Below, piece by piece: positions 49,681-62,150 of a stretch of 64,000 bases of DNA. The stretch comes from Zygnema circumcarinatum (Eukaryota; Streptophyta; Zygnematophyceae; Zygnematales; Zygnemataceae): NCBI GenBank assembly GCA_037447605.1, contig CM074807.1, positions 3,419,846 through 3,483,845 of the forward strand. The letters are read 5' to 3'. The first letter of the stretch is position 1. Every line of letters starts with the position of its first letter. The position numbers and the translations under genes are program-made. The notes below the pieces were generated by a model. It was not told where the DNA came from, did no database searches, and saw only the letters and a program-made list of their open reading frames with translations.

Positions 49681-52402
49681 GAGAAGAGAGGAGAGAGAAG
49701 AGGAGAGAGGGGGGGAACAAGTGAATTAAGATGTTTACTTTTTATGGAGCTCTGGAGAGTGATGAGATGGAAAGCCTGGCGACTGTCTCTCACAACTATT
49801 CCGTTGGCAGCCACAAGAACGGGGTCCTTTGCTCGCACAACTGCACAAAAATGAAAAAAAAGAAGATAAAATAAGAGGAACATAATGAAATGACACGCTG
49901 ACAAGGAAGACATGCTCACAAGTTTCTTTGGAAAAACTTTATGCAACACGTTCTTTAAGGACTTGAAGCACTCATGAATTGGGGCTTTGGGAAGGGCCGT
50001 TATCAGGGTTTAGAAAACCCACCAGTAAGAATCGCCCCGTGAAGATCGGCAGTCAGCAGTCTCGCGCTGAGCACAGAGTCACTGTCCCACCTCCCACTTT
50101 TATAAGCACAGGAGGGGAGGGAGAGAGGAGGGCGGAGGAGGGAAGGGGGGGGTGGGTGGGAGAAGGTGGAGGTGGGGGGGGAGATGGGGAGGGGGAGGGG
50201 TAGGGGGAGTTGAGGGGAGGGAAAGGACGGAGGAAGGGAGGAGGGAGGGAGGGAGGGAGGGAGGGAGGGAGGGAGGGAGGGAGGAGAGCACAACTGGGTG
50301 GGAGGGAGGTAAGGAGGGGGGGAGAGTGGGAGGCAGCAGGTCTCAACAGAACCCTAGCCCTAACAAAATCCTAAACCTGATACTAAGAATTATTGGTCCT
50401 TCTTCCTTCGTGTTCAATTATCATCAGCTCCAATAGAGTCAGAAAAAAAAAAGAAAGGGGGCGGCAGGCAAAAAAATTACCTGCAGTTTGCGAGAATCTT
50501 TGCGATGTATTCCTTCCACATTTCATGAAGGGGGATATAAATTTCATACCTGCATTTTCCAAAAATCCTCCCAACAATAATAAAAAGCAGTTATTCCGAA
50601 ACTTCATAAAGAACATGCCAAAATCAGAAAAAACCGGCAAAAATCAGTAAACAACAAAAGTAAAAAAAGAGGTATAATGGAAGCTAGACATTTTCTAAAT
50701 GAACTGAACCAAACCCCAAAACTAGAATAAAAAAAACTCCCAAACACCATTATCTCAGTTTCATCATTTCAACGCTTTCAATAAAAACCGAGACGATTCG
50801 AAACCCTAAAGAAAAGTTATCAGCATATATTACTCCACCGTCGAAGGTAGGGCGGAAAATTACCCAGGCAAGCAGCCAAACCCCCAGTACTATAAAACAC
50901 AGAAACCGAAATAAACCAAATAAAGAATTGAAAAAAAAAAAATGCAACCGTCAACTCCGACAACTCCAACCCTGTCAAACCTTCAAACCTCCATCCCCTT
51001 CCCTCTCCCTTTAACCCTAACCCCAAAACAGAATGAATCGAAGCAAGCATAGAGAAAGCTAGGCCCTTTACTTCTGCAAATCCCGCGGGATGCTGAATGT
51101 ACCCAGCCGGCGGTGCTCCGAGAGAGTCATGTGCCCCTCCCACCGCCTCCCTTTGGCTCTCTCCTCCCTCCTCCTCCCTCTCTCCCTCTCTCTCCCGCTC
51201 TCTTTCTCCCCCCCCGGGTTGTGCAGCAGCACCACCCTCCGCTCCACCTTGCTCTGCAGAACGCTTCCTGCGTCGCCCACTTTGGAATTGCTCTCCAGAA
51301 GGCTCCGCAGGAGGCCCTGAACCCCCGCCTCCGGGCTGCGGCCCTGCACCCGTCCCTCGGGGGCGAGAAGGGTTCCGGGTTCAGGGGCTCGGGGGGGAAG
51401 GAGATCAGGGTGTAGGCTTCAGGTTCGAAATGTAGGGTTCAGGGTTCAGGGTTCAGGGTTCAGGGTCAGGGTCTGGGGTTCAGGGTTCAGGGTCTGGGGG
51501 TCAGGGTTCAGGGTCTGGGATTCAGGGTTCAGGGTCTGGGGGTCAGGGGTCAGGGTTTGGGGTTCAGGGTTCAGGGCCTAGGGTTCAGGGTCTGGGTTCA
51601 AGGTTCAAGGTTCAGGGTTCAGAGTTCAGGGTTCAGGGTTCAGGGTCTGGGGTTCAAGGTCTGCGGTTCAGGGTCTGAGCTTCAGGGTTCAGGGTCTGGG
51701 GTTCAGGTCCTGGGTTCAGGGTTCAGGGTTCAGGGTTCAGGGTTCAGGGTTCAGAGTGCAGGGTTCAGGGTTTGGGGTTCAGGTGCAGCCTATCCACCTG
51801 CAGGCTGACGGAGTCGAGGTCCTCCAAGAGGGATGTCGGGAGTCGAGCGTACACTGCATCTTCCAGGGAGTCTGCAGACGGCGGGGAGGGAGAGAACCCC
51901 TCAAAAGCACTCAAATGACCTTAAACCCTAAAAACCATAAACTTTGACATGCTCGATGGACTTCAAGTAATATACAATCCTGCAAAAGCCTTAACTTATC
52001 TATGAACTTTAAGTAAATCTTAATACGACGTAAAACCCTTCAATGACGACAAACCCTACAACGAACTGAGACTAGAATCCCGCCAGAGGCCAAAACCCTA
52101 CCTGTTTCCGTCACCTCCTTCTGCGAACTTTCCGGTGTCTCCGCCGCCGAAAAAGTAGAGGCCCAACTTGCGCCACTCCTCTGCTGCCGCGTGTCTCCAG
52201 AGCCACTCCTCTGCTGCCACGTGTCCCCAGCGCCCGCCTTCCCCGCCACATATCCCCTCCTCTTCCCCCCTTCCCTTTCCGGCTGCGTTTTTAGGGTTTG
52301 CCCCCCCCTCCCCCCCGGCGAGAGCGGCTGCTTGCTCTGAATCCTCCTCTCCAGCGCCGCCAGCCGCCGGCTCTTGGAATCGGATGGCGGAGCCGCCGCC
52401 AT
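49192..52402 (-). CDS. POP4: RNase P/MRP subunit POP4 (Rpp29)
   Basis: Seven exons: 52402-52102, 51871-51798, 51343-51072, 50549-50481, 50096-50023, 49840-49739, 49298-49192. All phases close at 332 residues (family usually 200-300). Rpp29 is an Sm-like-fold subunit of the RNase P and MRP ribonucleoproteins, acting in tRNA 5' and rRNA processing in nucleus and nucleolus. Hallmarks: basic linker then SEHRRLGTFSIPRDLQ; YEIYIPLHEMWKEYI; LTADLHGAILT; VVRAKDPVLVAANGIVVRDS; IPKKGAVFELEV; LRVTLYGDHLAAR. These cover the whole C-terminal core. The Ser/Gly/Gln-rich N-terminus is not conserved. Exon 5 may start at 50089 instead of 50096 only if the phase is kept by another acceptor. Divergently arranged with the phytyl ester synthase-like gene. 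Confidence 0.92.
49500..49720. repeat. (GA)n tract, POP4 intron 6
   Basis: GA microsatellite on the + strand, CT on the sense strand, filling much of the last POP4 intron. Confidence 0.93.
50110..50335. repeat. (GGGA)n-rich tract, POP4 intron 4
   Basis: GGGA/GGAGG-rich on the + strand with a clean GGGA run at 50241-50283. It is CCCT-rich on the POP4 sense strand and ends just before the exon 5 acceptor. Confidence 0.9.
51420..51785. repeat. (GGTTCAG)n heptamer array, POP4 intron 2
   Basis: About 45-50 imperfect copies of the 7-bp unit GGTTCAG (TTCAGGG) with GTCTGGG variants. The unit differs from the plant telomere repeat TTTAGGG by one base. It fills the POP4 intron between 51797 and 51344. 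Confidence 0.95.
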
Positions 52403-52468
52403 CGCGTCAAATAGACCTCCAGGGTTTAAGCGATCGGAAGGCTTAAGCCATCGGAGGGTTCAGGGGGA

Positions 52469-52500
<32 letters not shown>

Positions 52501-53163
52501 ATGGCATGGTGGGCGCTGCACATGTCGCGAACTCATGGCCAAGGATGGCGCCATGGCTGCTGCCGTACCATTTCTTACAATGACAATGTACGGAAAATGT
52601 ACAGAACATGTCAAGGAACATGCCACGTGGCGCTGGAACCACATCCAGGCAAGATTCTGCGGGGAGCAAGCAGGCGGCAGGCCCTGCCACGTGGCACGTA
52701 ATTTTTTTTGGGTCACGGTCAGCTCCCAGATATTTGAGATTGGGCGGAGGATCAGTTTTAAGACCAGTTTTGTAATATGTTCTTTGCGGAATTGCACGAA
52801 TATTTCGTACGAAGATTTGTACGGTCCTTTTTTCCCTGGTGCCTGCAACTCTTCTGAGGAGAGCAGGCAGCAGGGGGAGGTGGGGGGGAGCAGCTATGCA
52901 GCAACTGTATGCATTTGCTTGCAGGAATACCAATACGGTGAAAGGATTAGGGAGGAGATGTCTATATTTTAGGTCTTATTGACTGCTGTGCTGCACTCTT
53001 CTTACTGCAGGGCGATTATCGAGGGTTGAGGAGCTAATTAATGGGCGCTGCGTTCATGTCACTACTGATCTTTACAAGCATTTGGTTTGGTTTGCCTCAG
53101 GCTCCTACTGTTAAGCAAACCTCTTGGAAGACCTTGAGCTGAATTGCAATCAGTGGAGGCTCA
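52403..53163. promoter_or_regulatory. Bidirectional promoter, POP4 and PES-like
   Basis: The 761 bases between divergent starts of POP4 (-) and the phytyl ester synthase-like gene (+). It contains about five copies of CCCATG (52470-52501), and two GCCACGTGGC palindromes at about 52621-52630 and 52685-52694, which are perfect G-box contexts. The open frame on each strand is unlikely to be coding. Shared regulation by G-box factors is an inference. Confidence 0.55.
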
Positions 53164-56100
53164 ATGTCAGTAGCCCTGGCTTATCAGCTTATCCCTGGCT
53201 TGGTCAGGACATCCTGCGGTTCACCTGCAGTTCCGCATTCACTCTCTCAAAGCTCTCTAGTTGCGTCAGATTCTTGCAACTGTCAGCTTGAGAGATCTTC
53301 TAGCAATTCAGAGTTTCGTTTTGGTCGACCAAATCTAACCAAAGTTAAAGCTATTAACGTTACAATGCCTTGTTCCTTATCGAAAGCTCTTGCTTTGACT
53401 TCTATGGGTACTGCTCCTGCAAGAAGCCTTCACTTTTGCTACTGCAGCAAAATCTTGGATGAAGGATGGCTTTCTTCAGCTGGCTCTCTTAAAGTAACAA
53501 CGTTTCGTGCTGGGCTAGCACAGTCATGGCGGCCTTTCTCGAGCAGTCTCTTCATGAGGAGCTTTCATGCAGGAAGTCCTAAAACGGGTCGCTCTGAGGC
53601 TGTACTTGAAGAAGAAACTTTTCCTCCTTCAACAAACGAAGTTCTTCTTCCGGAATTCAATCATCTGCAACTAGTTTTAGACTTGCCAATGAACGAGTCA
53701 GTCTCCGACAGTGCTCAGCTGGATGTAGGCTCTGCTCAGTTCAGTGCATCTATATCGACTTATCCACCGGCACTCGAGGCAGTGGAAATGGCAGATGCAT
53801 CTTCAGGAGTATCTGAGACTCCTGCTGAATGTTTAGCTACTTCAACTTCAGCTGGAAGGAGCTTAATCTCGCCTCCATCGTTTGTAGAGACAAGTATTTC
53901 AGAGGCTGGAGGTGCTGATTTCGTAGCTTTTGATGAAAGCAGCACTGCTGTAGCAAAAGGTTTGACAAGTCAAGGGAAGCAAGGGGATTCCAAGCAAGAA
54001 ACGAAGGACTTGCTTGAGGATATGGAGGAGCTTATATTTGATACGAATGGACTGGAATTAAGGAGTGCAGCCATAGCAGTCGGAAAGAGACATGATCCAC
54101 ATTTCTTGGCTCCCCTTGGACGGAAGAGACACCTTCCTCTCCTTCTTTACCTTCCAGGACTGGATGCAACTGTGAGTGCCTTTTGTCATGTTTCTCTTTT
54201 TTATCTTTTGCTCATCTTTCATTTTCGTCGCAAGATCCTCTCCTCCCCTTCCCCTGTTGCTTTTGTTTCTAATGAAACCTTATCTCTTTTTCTTCTCCTC
54301 AAGCAACACGGTTTGGACTGTGTTCAGTGAGTGATGTTCTCAAAGTCACGACGTTTGAATCTCTCACAAGAAAACAAGCTTTCTGGCGCGTTCTCGCTTC
54401 TTTTAGTTCTTTTTAGTGAATACTCCAAAACCCTTACTCGTCGTTTGACGCTTGGCTTGAGCAGGGACTATTCTTGGACTGCCAACTTTCCAGACTTTCG
54501 GATTCGTATGATATTCGATGCATGGCAATCCCACCCACAGCATTGAAATCGTATGCAGATCTCGCAGCTAGGTGAGCACAGTGGTTCGATTTTTTCCTTG
54601 TTTTGACACACAGTAGGAGAGTCATGGTGGTCGAAGAGAAAAGCACATAAAGGAGAAAGGGACGATGGGAGACGGAGGAAGTCACAAAAAGGTAAATAGA
54701 TGAGTGATACTAAAGACATAGAGGGTCAAAGACGACGAATGCTATTTTTGCAGCAGCGCGTTGACACGTCACACATAATGAATAATGATCAGGATTAATG
54801 CAGCTTGGTTTTTGCACACACGTCTCAGCTTAGAGCAGCAGGATGGGTGCTTTGCGAGAAAATGTCAGTTTATGCTGACTTGTGTCCTAGGCCTCGGGGT
54901 CTTTTGGAGCCAGGGCTGCAGCTCTCATCCGATACGAAGGATCTTTACAAATGAAAAGCGATTCTGCTCCCAATGATGGTCGCCCTTCAACGCTGCAAAT
55001 GCCTGTAACTGTTGTCGCAGAGTCCTTCGGAGCTGGCATAGGAATTGAGCTTGCAGCCAATCATCCCGACCTTGTGCAATACCTTGTGTTGGTCAACAGG
55101 TGGTACTCATCTCTATTATTTAATTACTTGACTACAGGGGTGTCCTCCTTTTCATGTGAAATTCATTCGAGGTAGAAAAGATGATAGTGGAGGCTGCTGA
55201 TGTTTTGGCTTTCAAGTTGTGGTCATAGTCCACCAATTTGAGTGCTGTAAGAGCATACAATAACGGTGTTGTAAAAGCTCAATGGTTTCGACCGCCATTG
55301 CTTCATGATGTCGCTTTGGAAAAGGAGCCTTCGTGTAATGGAGGTATAAGAAAAAGCACTGGACAACTTCGTCTTGCTGTTTTACAGCCCCGTTAGACTA
55401 TTCGGAGAGTTCTATATATATATGTATGCGGAATGCTTCACGGTGTGTCTGCTGTAAATCGAATATGCACGTCATGACCAGGTTGTTGTAGTAATCTGCA
55501 TTTTTTTATTCTTTATCTTCACTTTTTTTCATCTTGTCACCCCCTTTCCTTTTGAGCAAATTTTGTATCTTCCAGGGAGTAATTTAGCCTAATCTGAGAC
55601 ATTGCTTGTCCCCATATTTTCCAACAGTGGGAGCGGAATACGGCGACAGCCAGCATTGATGTATGGCTCCCTCCTGGTGGGTCATCTCGCTTTCCTGTCA
55701 GAATAAGGTCTGAGCTTGCATACAATATGATTTATTTTTCCTGGCAATCGATTCTTGGGTCTTTGTTCTGTCAAAAAGCCTCCTCTCGGGAGGAATTGTC
55801 AATGTTTTGTGTACTGAATGTTTCTCGTATTTAAGGCCGAGGAGCTGAAGGTGATCTTTAGCTCTTGTAGGTAATGGGCATGCGTTCTAGGAAAGGAGGA
55901 GACATGAAGTTGTTGATATTGACTGCTTTATATCCATTGCCATCTACTGTTACCTATCCATTGCTTACTACCGCTATTGATCTACTGCTGTCTTCCACTG
56001 CTATCTGCATGTAGTGTTTATGACGTATGTGTAGATGTTCGTTTGAACTATGGGTCCGAAGGGCAGGTACCCTTCACCCCATCGATTCCATCTTTGCATG

Positions 56101-59100
56101 AGCTGTCCTCTTTTGCCATCGCCCCCCTTTTATCCAATTGGCGACGCCTCAGTGAAGATAATCGCAAGCTGATTCTGCCTCCCTTCAGGTACCGCTCCTA
56201 TTGAAGGAAAAGGAAAGAGTTGGCTAAGCTGAACTTCCGGGATTTTCCTACAGGGCTAGTCTTCTTGCTTGCCTATGCTTGTTATGCATGATAAAGATCT
56301 TTTCCAAAAGTCTTCTCAGAGATTCGAAATTGAGCAGGCTGACTCTATGCGTTATGCTTAACGGTCACCAGTCTTTTCCTTCCTCTTTTTCTTTCCTCTC
56401 ACCATAGAAGTTCGATTTGATTAAAGGCTGACCATTATTCCTTCATTTTGTGACTCTCAATGTTGGAATGCAGCCTGGAAGTGCTTCCACAGGAAGTTGT
56501 GAGCCATCGGCTTCAGATGATGGCTCAGTGGGGGCCGTCCGATGCTCTTTTGCAGCGCATCACTGCTCGCACTCTCTTACTTGCAAGGTTGGTAGATCTG
56601 TCAGCAGTTGCTCGATGGAGTCTAATTGCAGAGGCAAAGTGTTGAATACTCTGTTCTTGGGTGTTTCGGCTCTCAGTTTTTTAGCAGCTGACTGTCTTAT
56701 TCCTTCAGAGAATTGTATGTGTCAACACAATTTTGCATTAGTATTAATAGCTAAATTGACCTTATCGTCCAAGGTAGTCGCGAAATAAATTGGTAGGCAT
56801 AAGAGTTGAAGAAAAGTTGTTGCCAACTGAGGGTTTCTTGGAAGAAGCAGTCCACTTTCAGCTATAGTGCTCATTATGAAACTCCTTTCTAGAGATCCAA
56901 CGTCTACAAGGAAATGGGATTGGGCATCCCTTCTCTCCATCATTTAGATGAATTTTCTTAAGAGCAATGCCTAGAAGAATTTATTCCAACAGAGAATCTA
57001 CTATACTGCAACGGGCTCCTCTACACGAAAAAAAATTACATAAGAATAACCAACGAATCGATGATGAAACCCCTCCCCCAACAATCTTCTCCATTCTGAT
57101 CGTCAGATTGTTGTTTGTCGGAGGGATCTGTAGTGGAGCAGACCGTCTTCTTCCTTCTGTCGAAGAAGCTTACGGACTTGCAACATGTATCAAAGACTGT
57201 ACAATTCGGATACTTCCGCTTTCTGGCCACGTTGCGCTGCTTGAGGTGAGAGAAAGAACAAAAAAAGTCCTTAAGCCTTGACGTTCAACTTTGGGGGAAC
57301 GTTTGCCTGCTAAAATGTCAATGTTTTTTATATTGATCTCGACAGAATGTAAAGGGGAGAGTTTCTTAATATGTTTCAAAATCTCTGCTCATGATTTGTT
57401 GATTGGTGGATTTTGAGGTGTGTTGGTTATCCTCTACCAGGATGATGTGAGCCTGTTCCAGCTTCTAGAAGAAGCATCAATGGTTACTATTGTTTCCCCT
57501 CTGTTCGAAGAAGAGGCAGCTGCCACGTCCTCTCCAGTCAATTGCTCGCATCCTTTATCCTTACCTGCAAACGGGGCTTCTTCATCAGTGAGTACTAGTA
57601 CAGATCCGTCGTTTAGTAAGGCATCCTCTACAGAAGAAGGCCCAGCATGCTTGACTACTCCATCAGTTGCTAGCTTAGGAGTTCAAGGCTTTACAGAAGA
57701 TAGTGCTCTATGCGGCGAAGAATCCGTGAAGAATAGGAGAATGGGACTACAAGGGGCTGAGGGGGCAAATGAGAGGTTTTCGGAGCTTGTAGTTGTACAG
57801 GCTGAGGTAAAAATAACAACCTCTGCAGAACATCCCAACGAGGAGGAAGCCGACTTGGAAGAAAGCTCCTCTCAGCCTCTTCTGCAGGCCTGGATAAGGG
57901 AAAGGGTAAGGCAGGAGAGCAGGGGAAAGACTAATGCGAAGCGGAATTCATTAAATGGCTTTCGAGCAGTTTTACAAAGCCAGCGAGATTGGCGGTGGGC
58001 TCAATGGATGTTTCCTTTCTCTGCTAAGAGGGATTCCCAAGGAGGGGAGGGAGAGGAACAGACATATCTCACATCAACCGCAATGAAGAGAGGAGCAGGG
58101 AGCCAAGAACAAGAGGCAAGATCAATGCCAGCTCTATTTTCTGCTGCTTTTGCTCCGCCCTCACCATTGAAAAAAGGGAATTTGTTGGAGGAAGAGGAGG
58201 GAACTGCGATAGGAGACACGACATCTCGACAATCAAATGGGGTAGCCATTTCACTAGTTCCTGAAGAGAAGGACGTCTATGAGGGTTCGGAAGCTGTTTT
58301 TAATGAAGCTGTTCTGGCAAACGCCGAAGAGAAGAGGGTGAATTCACGCTCAGAGGAGGGCTCCCATCAACAGACAGCCCAGAGAGAAGGAGGCGATGGT
58401 AATGCCTTTATTTCTTTCAACAACAGACAATGGCTGAGCTCAAGCACTAGCAGCAGTCAGCCTCCTGTTGCTGGGGGGGAACCAGATATGCTACAGCCTG
58501 GCCCCTCTTCTACAATGAGTCTTTCTAAGGCAGTTCACAGAGATAATACAGGGGGTTCTGTACCTAAAGTTGCAAATGAGGTGGATGTTTCAAAATTAGC
58601 CCATTCTTCATCATCAGCCCTAACCAGGGTGAGAGAAGGAAATGCAGGGCAGCAAAGGGTGAGAAGGGGTAGCTTAGGGGAGGCTGGTAAACGAGCCCGA
58701 GAACAGCCCAGAAGTGAAAGAAAGTCAGTGGAAGAAGTTATAACAGCACAGAGAGGAATGCTGGTGGATCTCCCTCAGTACCGAGTGTGGAATTGGCTTA
58801 CTCGTCCCGAATACTATGGTATGTGCCTAAGGATCTTTTTGTTCATTGTGTTGGGACCACTACAGTGTAGCTAACCTTTTTGAACATTTGAACATTTTTT
58901 CGGGCATTTGAACTTGTTTCGAATGTTCAAATAGTTCACTCATATGTGCGGATTCAATCATGTTGTGAATCACGATTCAGGCGATGGAGCCGTCAGACCT
59001 AGATATAACTGTTCAAAAGTTCAATCGGTTTCGAAATTACGAAATCCTTCAATTGAACAAGAAATGTTTGTATTGTTTTTCAATATCACTCGAATTCGAT

Positions 59101-62100
59101 TTGGTAATGAGATTCTGGCATTATTGAAATATTAAGAAATTCGAAAGAGTTAATTTATTCAAATGTTCAAAAAGGTTAGCTTTGCGGTATGCTGGAGTGT
59201 TTTCGACTGCCAAAAAAGCATACCTGTTGTTTGCATTAGTAAGCCCGTTCCTTGTGATACTGTTCATGTTGGAATCGAGATTTTGTTGTCAGTTAGGATG
59301 CAGTTATATGCATTGCATTCTAGCAGGTAGCATTACAGAACTTTACCTTTTCAGTCAAGGAGTTGGAAGTATGCAATGCCCCTTACCTTCTTAACAGTAT
59401 TTTCAGGACTTCTATTAGTCAATGCATTAACAGTAGTCTATAGTGTTCAACTGTTTAGGCTGGTAGTCTAACAAAGGGCCCCTCACAAAATGTTTCTGCA
59501 GGCCTTGAGAACCTTCCCAGTGCAGGGGAGGGGCCTCTGCTTTTTGTGGGAAATCACACCCTCTTCGGCATCTACGATATGTGTGTCTCTCACACACTTG
59601 ACTTTTGTTATTGCCTGATATTAAATCCTCTTTGGCTCAACTGGGTGATGCTTGGAATTGAGTTTGCCAGGAATTGACTCAGCAGTCCTCTCTCGTCTCT
59701 TTGTCTGCAGGCCCCTCATGTTGTATGAAGTGCAGAAACGGAGAGGCATCACTTTGCGTGGGCTTGCTGATCCCCTGCATTGGAGCACTGGGATTGGGGA
59801 GATTTTTGCCAAATATGGGGCTGTGAAGGTGAGCGATTATCTGCTTCTGAAGGATATGAGATGACGAGGGAGAGATTTTAGTGAAGTACTTAAGTAGATA
59901 GCTGTGTGTACAGAAAAGTGTCGAGTGAACTTGATCTGAGAAGATTTGGATATCTTGAACCTCCGAGTTGAACTCAATATCTAGGACTGTAGCGTAGAGC
60001 GAAGGACTAAGTGCATATTTTCTTTTCTCAACCTGATGCTTAGTTTTGAATCGTATGGATTTGGTCAAGCGCACCTCCGAAAATGAAGCTTGGCAAATTG
60101 ACCTTCATAATATCCTCATTCACCTATACATGCATGTCAATTTACAAATCGGGATACTTGTTCTATACATAGTTCCTTCCCTGATGCTCTATGTGCAGGC
60201 CACCCCCCGGAATTGCTATAAGCTCCTGGGTGATGGGGAGGCTGTGCTGCTATACCCGGGAGGAGGGCGGGAGGTGGCAAAGCGGAAGGGGGAGAAGTAC
60301 AAACTCCTTTGGAAGGAGAACACAGATTTTGTTCGCATGGCTTTGCGCTGCAATGCGACAATTGTGCCTTTTGCTGCCATTGGGGTAGAGGATGCGTTCG
60401 ATATCCTTTTGGACCCAGAGTGAGTATGATAGCTGAGAGTTGATATGTACCACTCAGCATGACTTAGTAAGTTATGAGTAAGTGAAAGAGTATGTTACTA
60501 GTATTTTGGCTCAATCAAAGACAAGTTTTCCTCTTTGAACATTACCGGTGTATTTTGTGGGTCAATTAACTCTGCGGGGGGTTGGTGTTGGGGCAGGGAA
60601 ATTATGGCTTCACCTCTTGGAGAAATTTTACGACCTGCACTTAAGGCTTCTGGTAAGAAACTCAATTCCAAAGTGCAATTAGCTGAGCAAGAAAAAGAAA
60701 AATACTGTAGGAGGATGGGCTTGGAGGAAATGTGCTGTATGTTCAGCCTCATTGCTTTCATTCTGACTCACCTACAATGGAACCACATCCTTCAATGATG
60801 CTAGCACCACCGTCCAAGGTATCATTCACAAAAAAATGGAGCGGTCCCCTCAAAATAGACTTAATAGGCTCAATGCGCGACATTTCCTTTACTTTGACAG
60901 CATTGACTTTTTGTTTAAAGTCTGAGGGTCTCTAAGCGCTAAGGTATTTGAAATCCAGTGTGGTGCTTTTACGACGAGACGAGAGCGTTAATTTGAATGT
61001 GAATGTCGGGTCTCAGGAATTGAAAGTATGCAACTCCCTCTCGCCACTGGAGGTGGTCTTCTCCCTCGGCCAGAGCGTCTCTATTTCTATTTTGGTACAT
61101 CCTCGGTTCCGTCTTTCTTATTTTCCCTGGTTAAGGGCTGCGAATGAGCCCTCCTCTTGTAATGAAGCTGCTGTTCTTTACAGTTAGAGCTCTGATCTCT
61201 TCTGTTACACAGAATGGTGAACCTTTTCAGTAAAGTCAGACCAGGAAGTTTATGTCACTGGTGGCTGATTTCTGTTTGTTGAATATTCAGGTAAACCGTT
61301 GAAGGCAAATGAAGTTGGAGGGAAGGAGCTTGTGGCTGATAGAGGACGGTGTCATGAACTTTATACGGTGAGAGGTTATTACCTGCATTGAATATCAGAG
61401 AGGAGAGGTAAGGAGCGGGAGAGGTTATAGTATGGAGCTGCTGGTAGAAATAAGTTCTGACTAGCAGATGTGACCACCCTTCTAGGGGAGAGTGTTCCAC
61501 AGCACCTTCACTCCTATCGATTTCACTACCATTTCGAGCGTTGAGGGTCGATAAAAATATGGATTGGCTTTACGTGATTGAGTGCAGCACCACTTAGCCA
61601 TAATTATCGTTCATACTATGATCTATGATCCGTCACTCTAGGCAGGTTTCTGTTAGGCTTGTAGTTTAATGTGTATATAAAGGATAGTCCAAGTTGGTCA
61701 TTTTCCTTCTATTCAGTTTCTTCTATGTGAGGTTTTCTAAATTGCGTGTGAGGCGGGAAATATGCAGGAGGTGAGGCAGTCGGTAAATGATGGCATTCAG
61801 TTTTTGTTGGAAAAGCGGGAGAGTGATCCCTTGAGGGAACTGATACCTCGGACCATGGTAGGCTTACGTCACTCCTCAGTGAGGAAAGAGGGGAGTTAGG
61901 AATGTGGAGGGAGGGAGGGAGGGGAGAGAGTGTGAGTTCAAGTGGGAGTGACTGCCTATAAGATTCGTCTCTTAATCACTCTCTTCCTTCAGCCACTGTA
62001 GGCTCGGTGAGAGTGTGAGTTCAAGTGGGAGTGACTGCCTATAGGATTCGTCTCTTAATCACTCCCTTCCTTCAGTCACTGTAGGCTCGGAGTCTTGATG

Positions 62101-62150
62101 TTCAGGGAGATTTCGATCGTGCTGTACGGCTTTCTTATCGTGTTCGTTAA
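53164..62150 (+). CDS. Phytyl ester synthase-like acyltransferase
   Basis: Sixteen exons: 53164-54171, 54465-54571, 54914-55099, 55628-55676, 56067-56188, 56474-56587, 57107-57245, 57441-58818, 59502-59580, 59711-59828, 60199-60419, 60597-60652, 61017-61094, 61291-61367, 61768-61857, 62106-62150; phases close at 1288 residues. PES1/PES2 in chloroplast plastoglobules esterify phytol and diacylglycerol. A Ser-rich N-terminus suits a transit peptide. The hydrolase half has LLLYLPGLDAT, VVAESFGAGIGIELA (nucleophile Ser) and ILPLSGHVALLE (His). The DAGAT/LPLAT half has LLFVGNHTLFGIYD, TLRGLADPLHW, EAVLLYPGGGREV, YKLLWKENTDFVRMA, TIVPFAAIG and ERLYFYFGKPL. Arabidopsis PES1 has about 700 residues; the excess is the long N-terminus and a 430-residue low-complexity insert in exon 8 between the two halves. 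Exons 4-5 and the 14-residue last exon are the weakest calls. Confidence 0.85.
58869..59181. mobile_element. MITE-like inverted-repeat element, PES intron 8
   Basis: A 313-bp AT-rich segment in intron 8, bounded by perfect 24-bp inverted repeats (58869-58892, beginning AGCTAACCTTTTTG, and 59158-59181). The interior repeats TTGAACATTTGAA/TTCAAATGTTC words. No protein coding. Target duplication is not evident, so the superfamily is undetermined. Confidence 0.78.
61926..62091. repeat. 83-bp direct tandem duplication
   Basis: Two copies (61926-62008 and 62009-62091) differing at a few positions. Each contains CACTC-CTTCCTTCAG, which looks like a polypyrimidine tract plus acceptor. It lies just upstream of the last exon of the PES-like gene. 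Confidence 0.9.
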
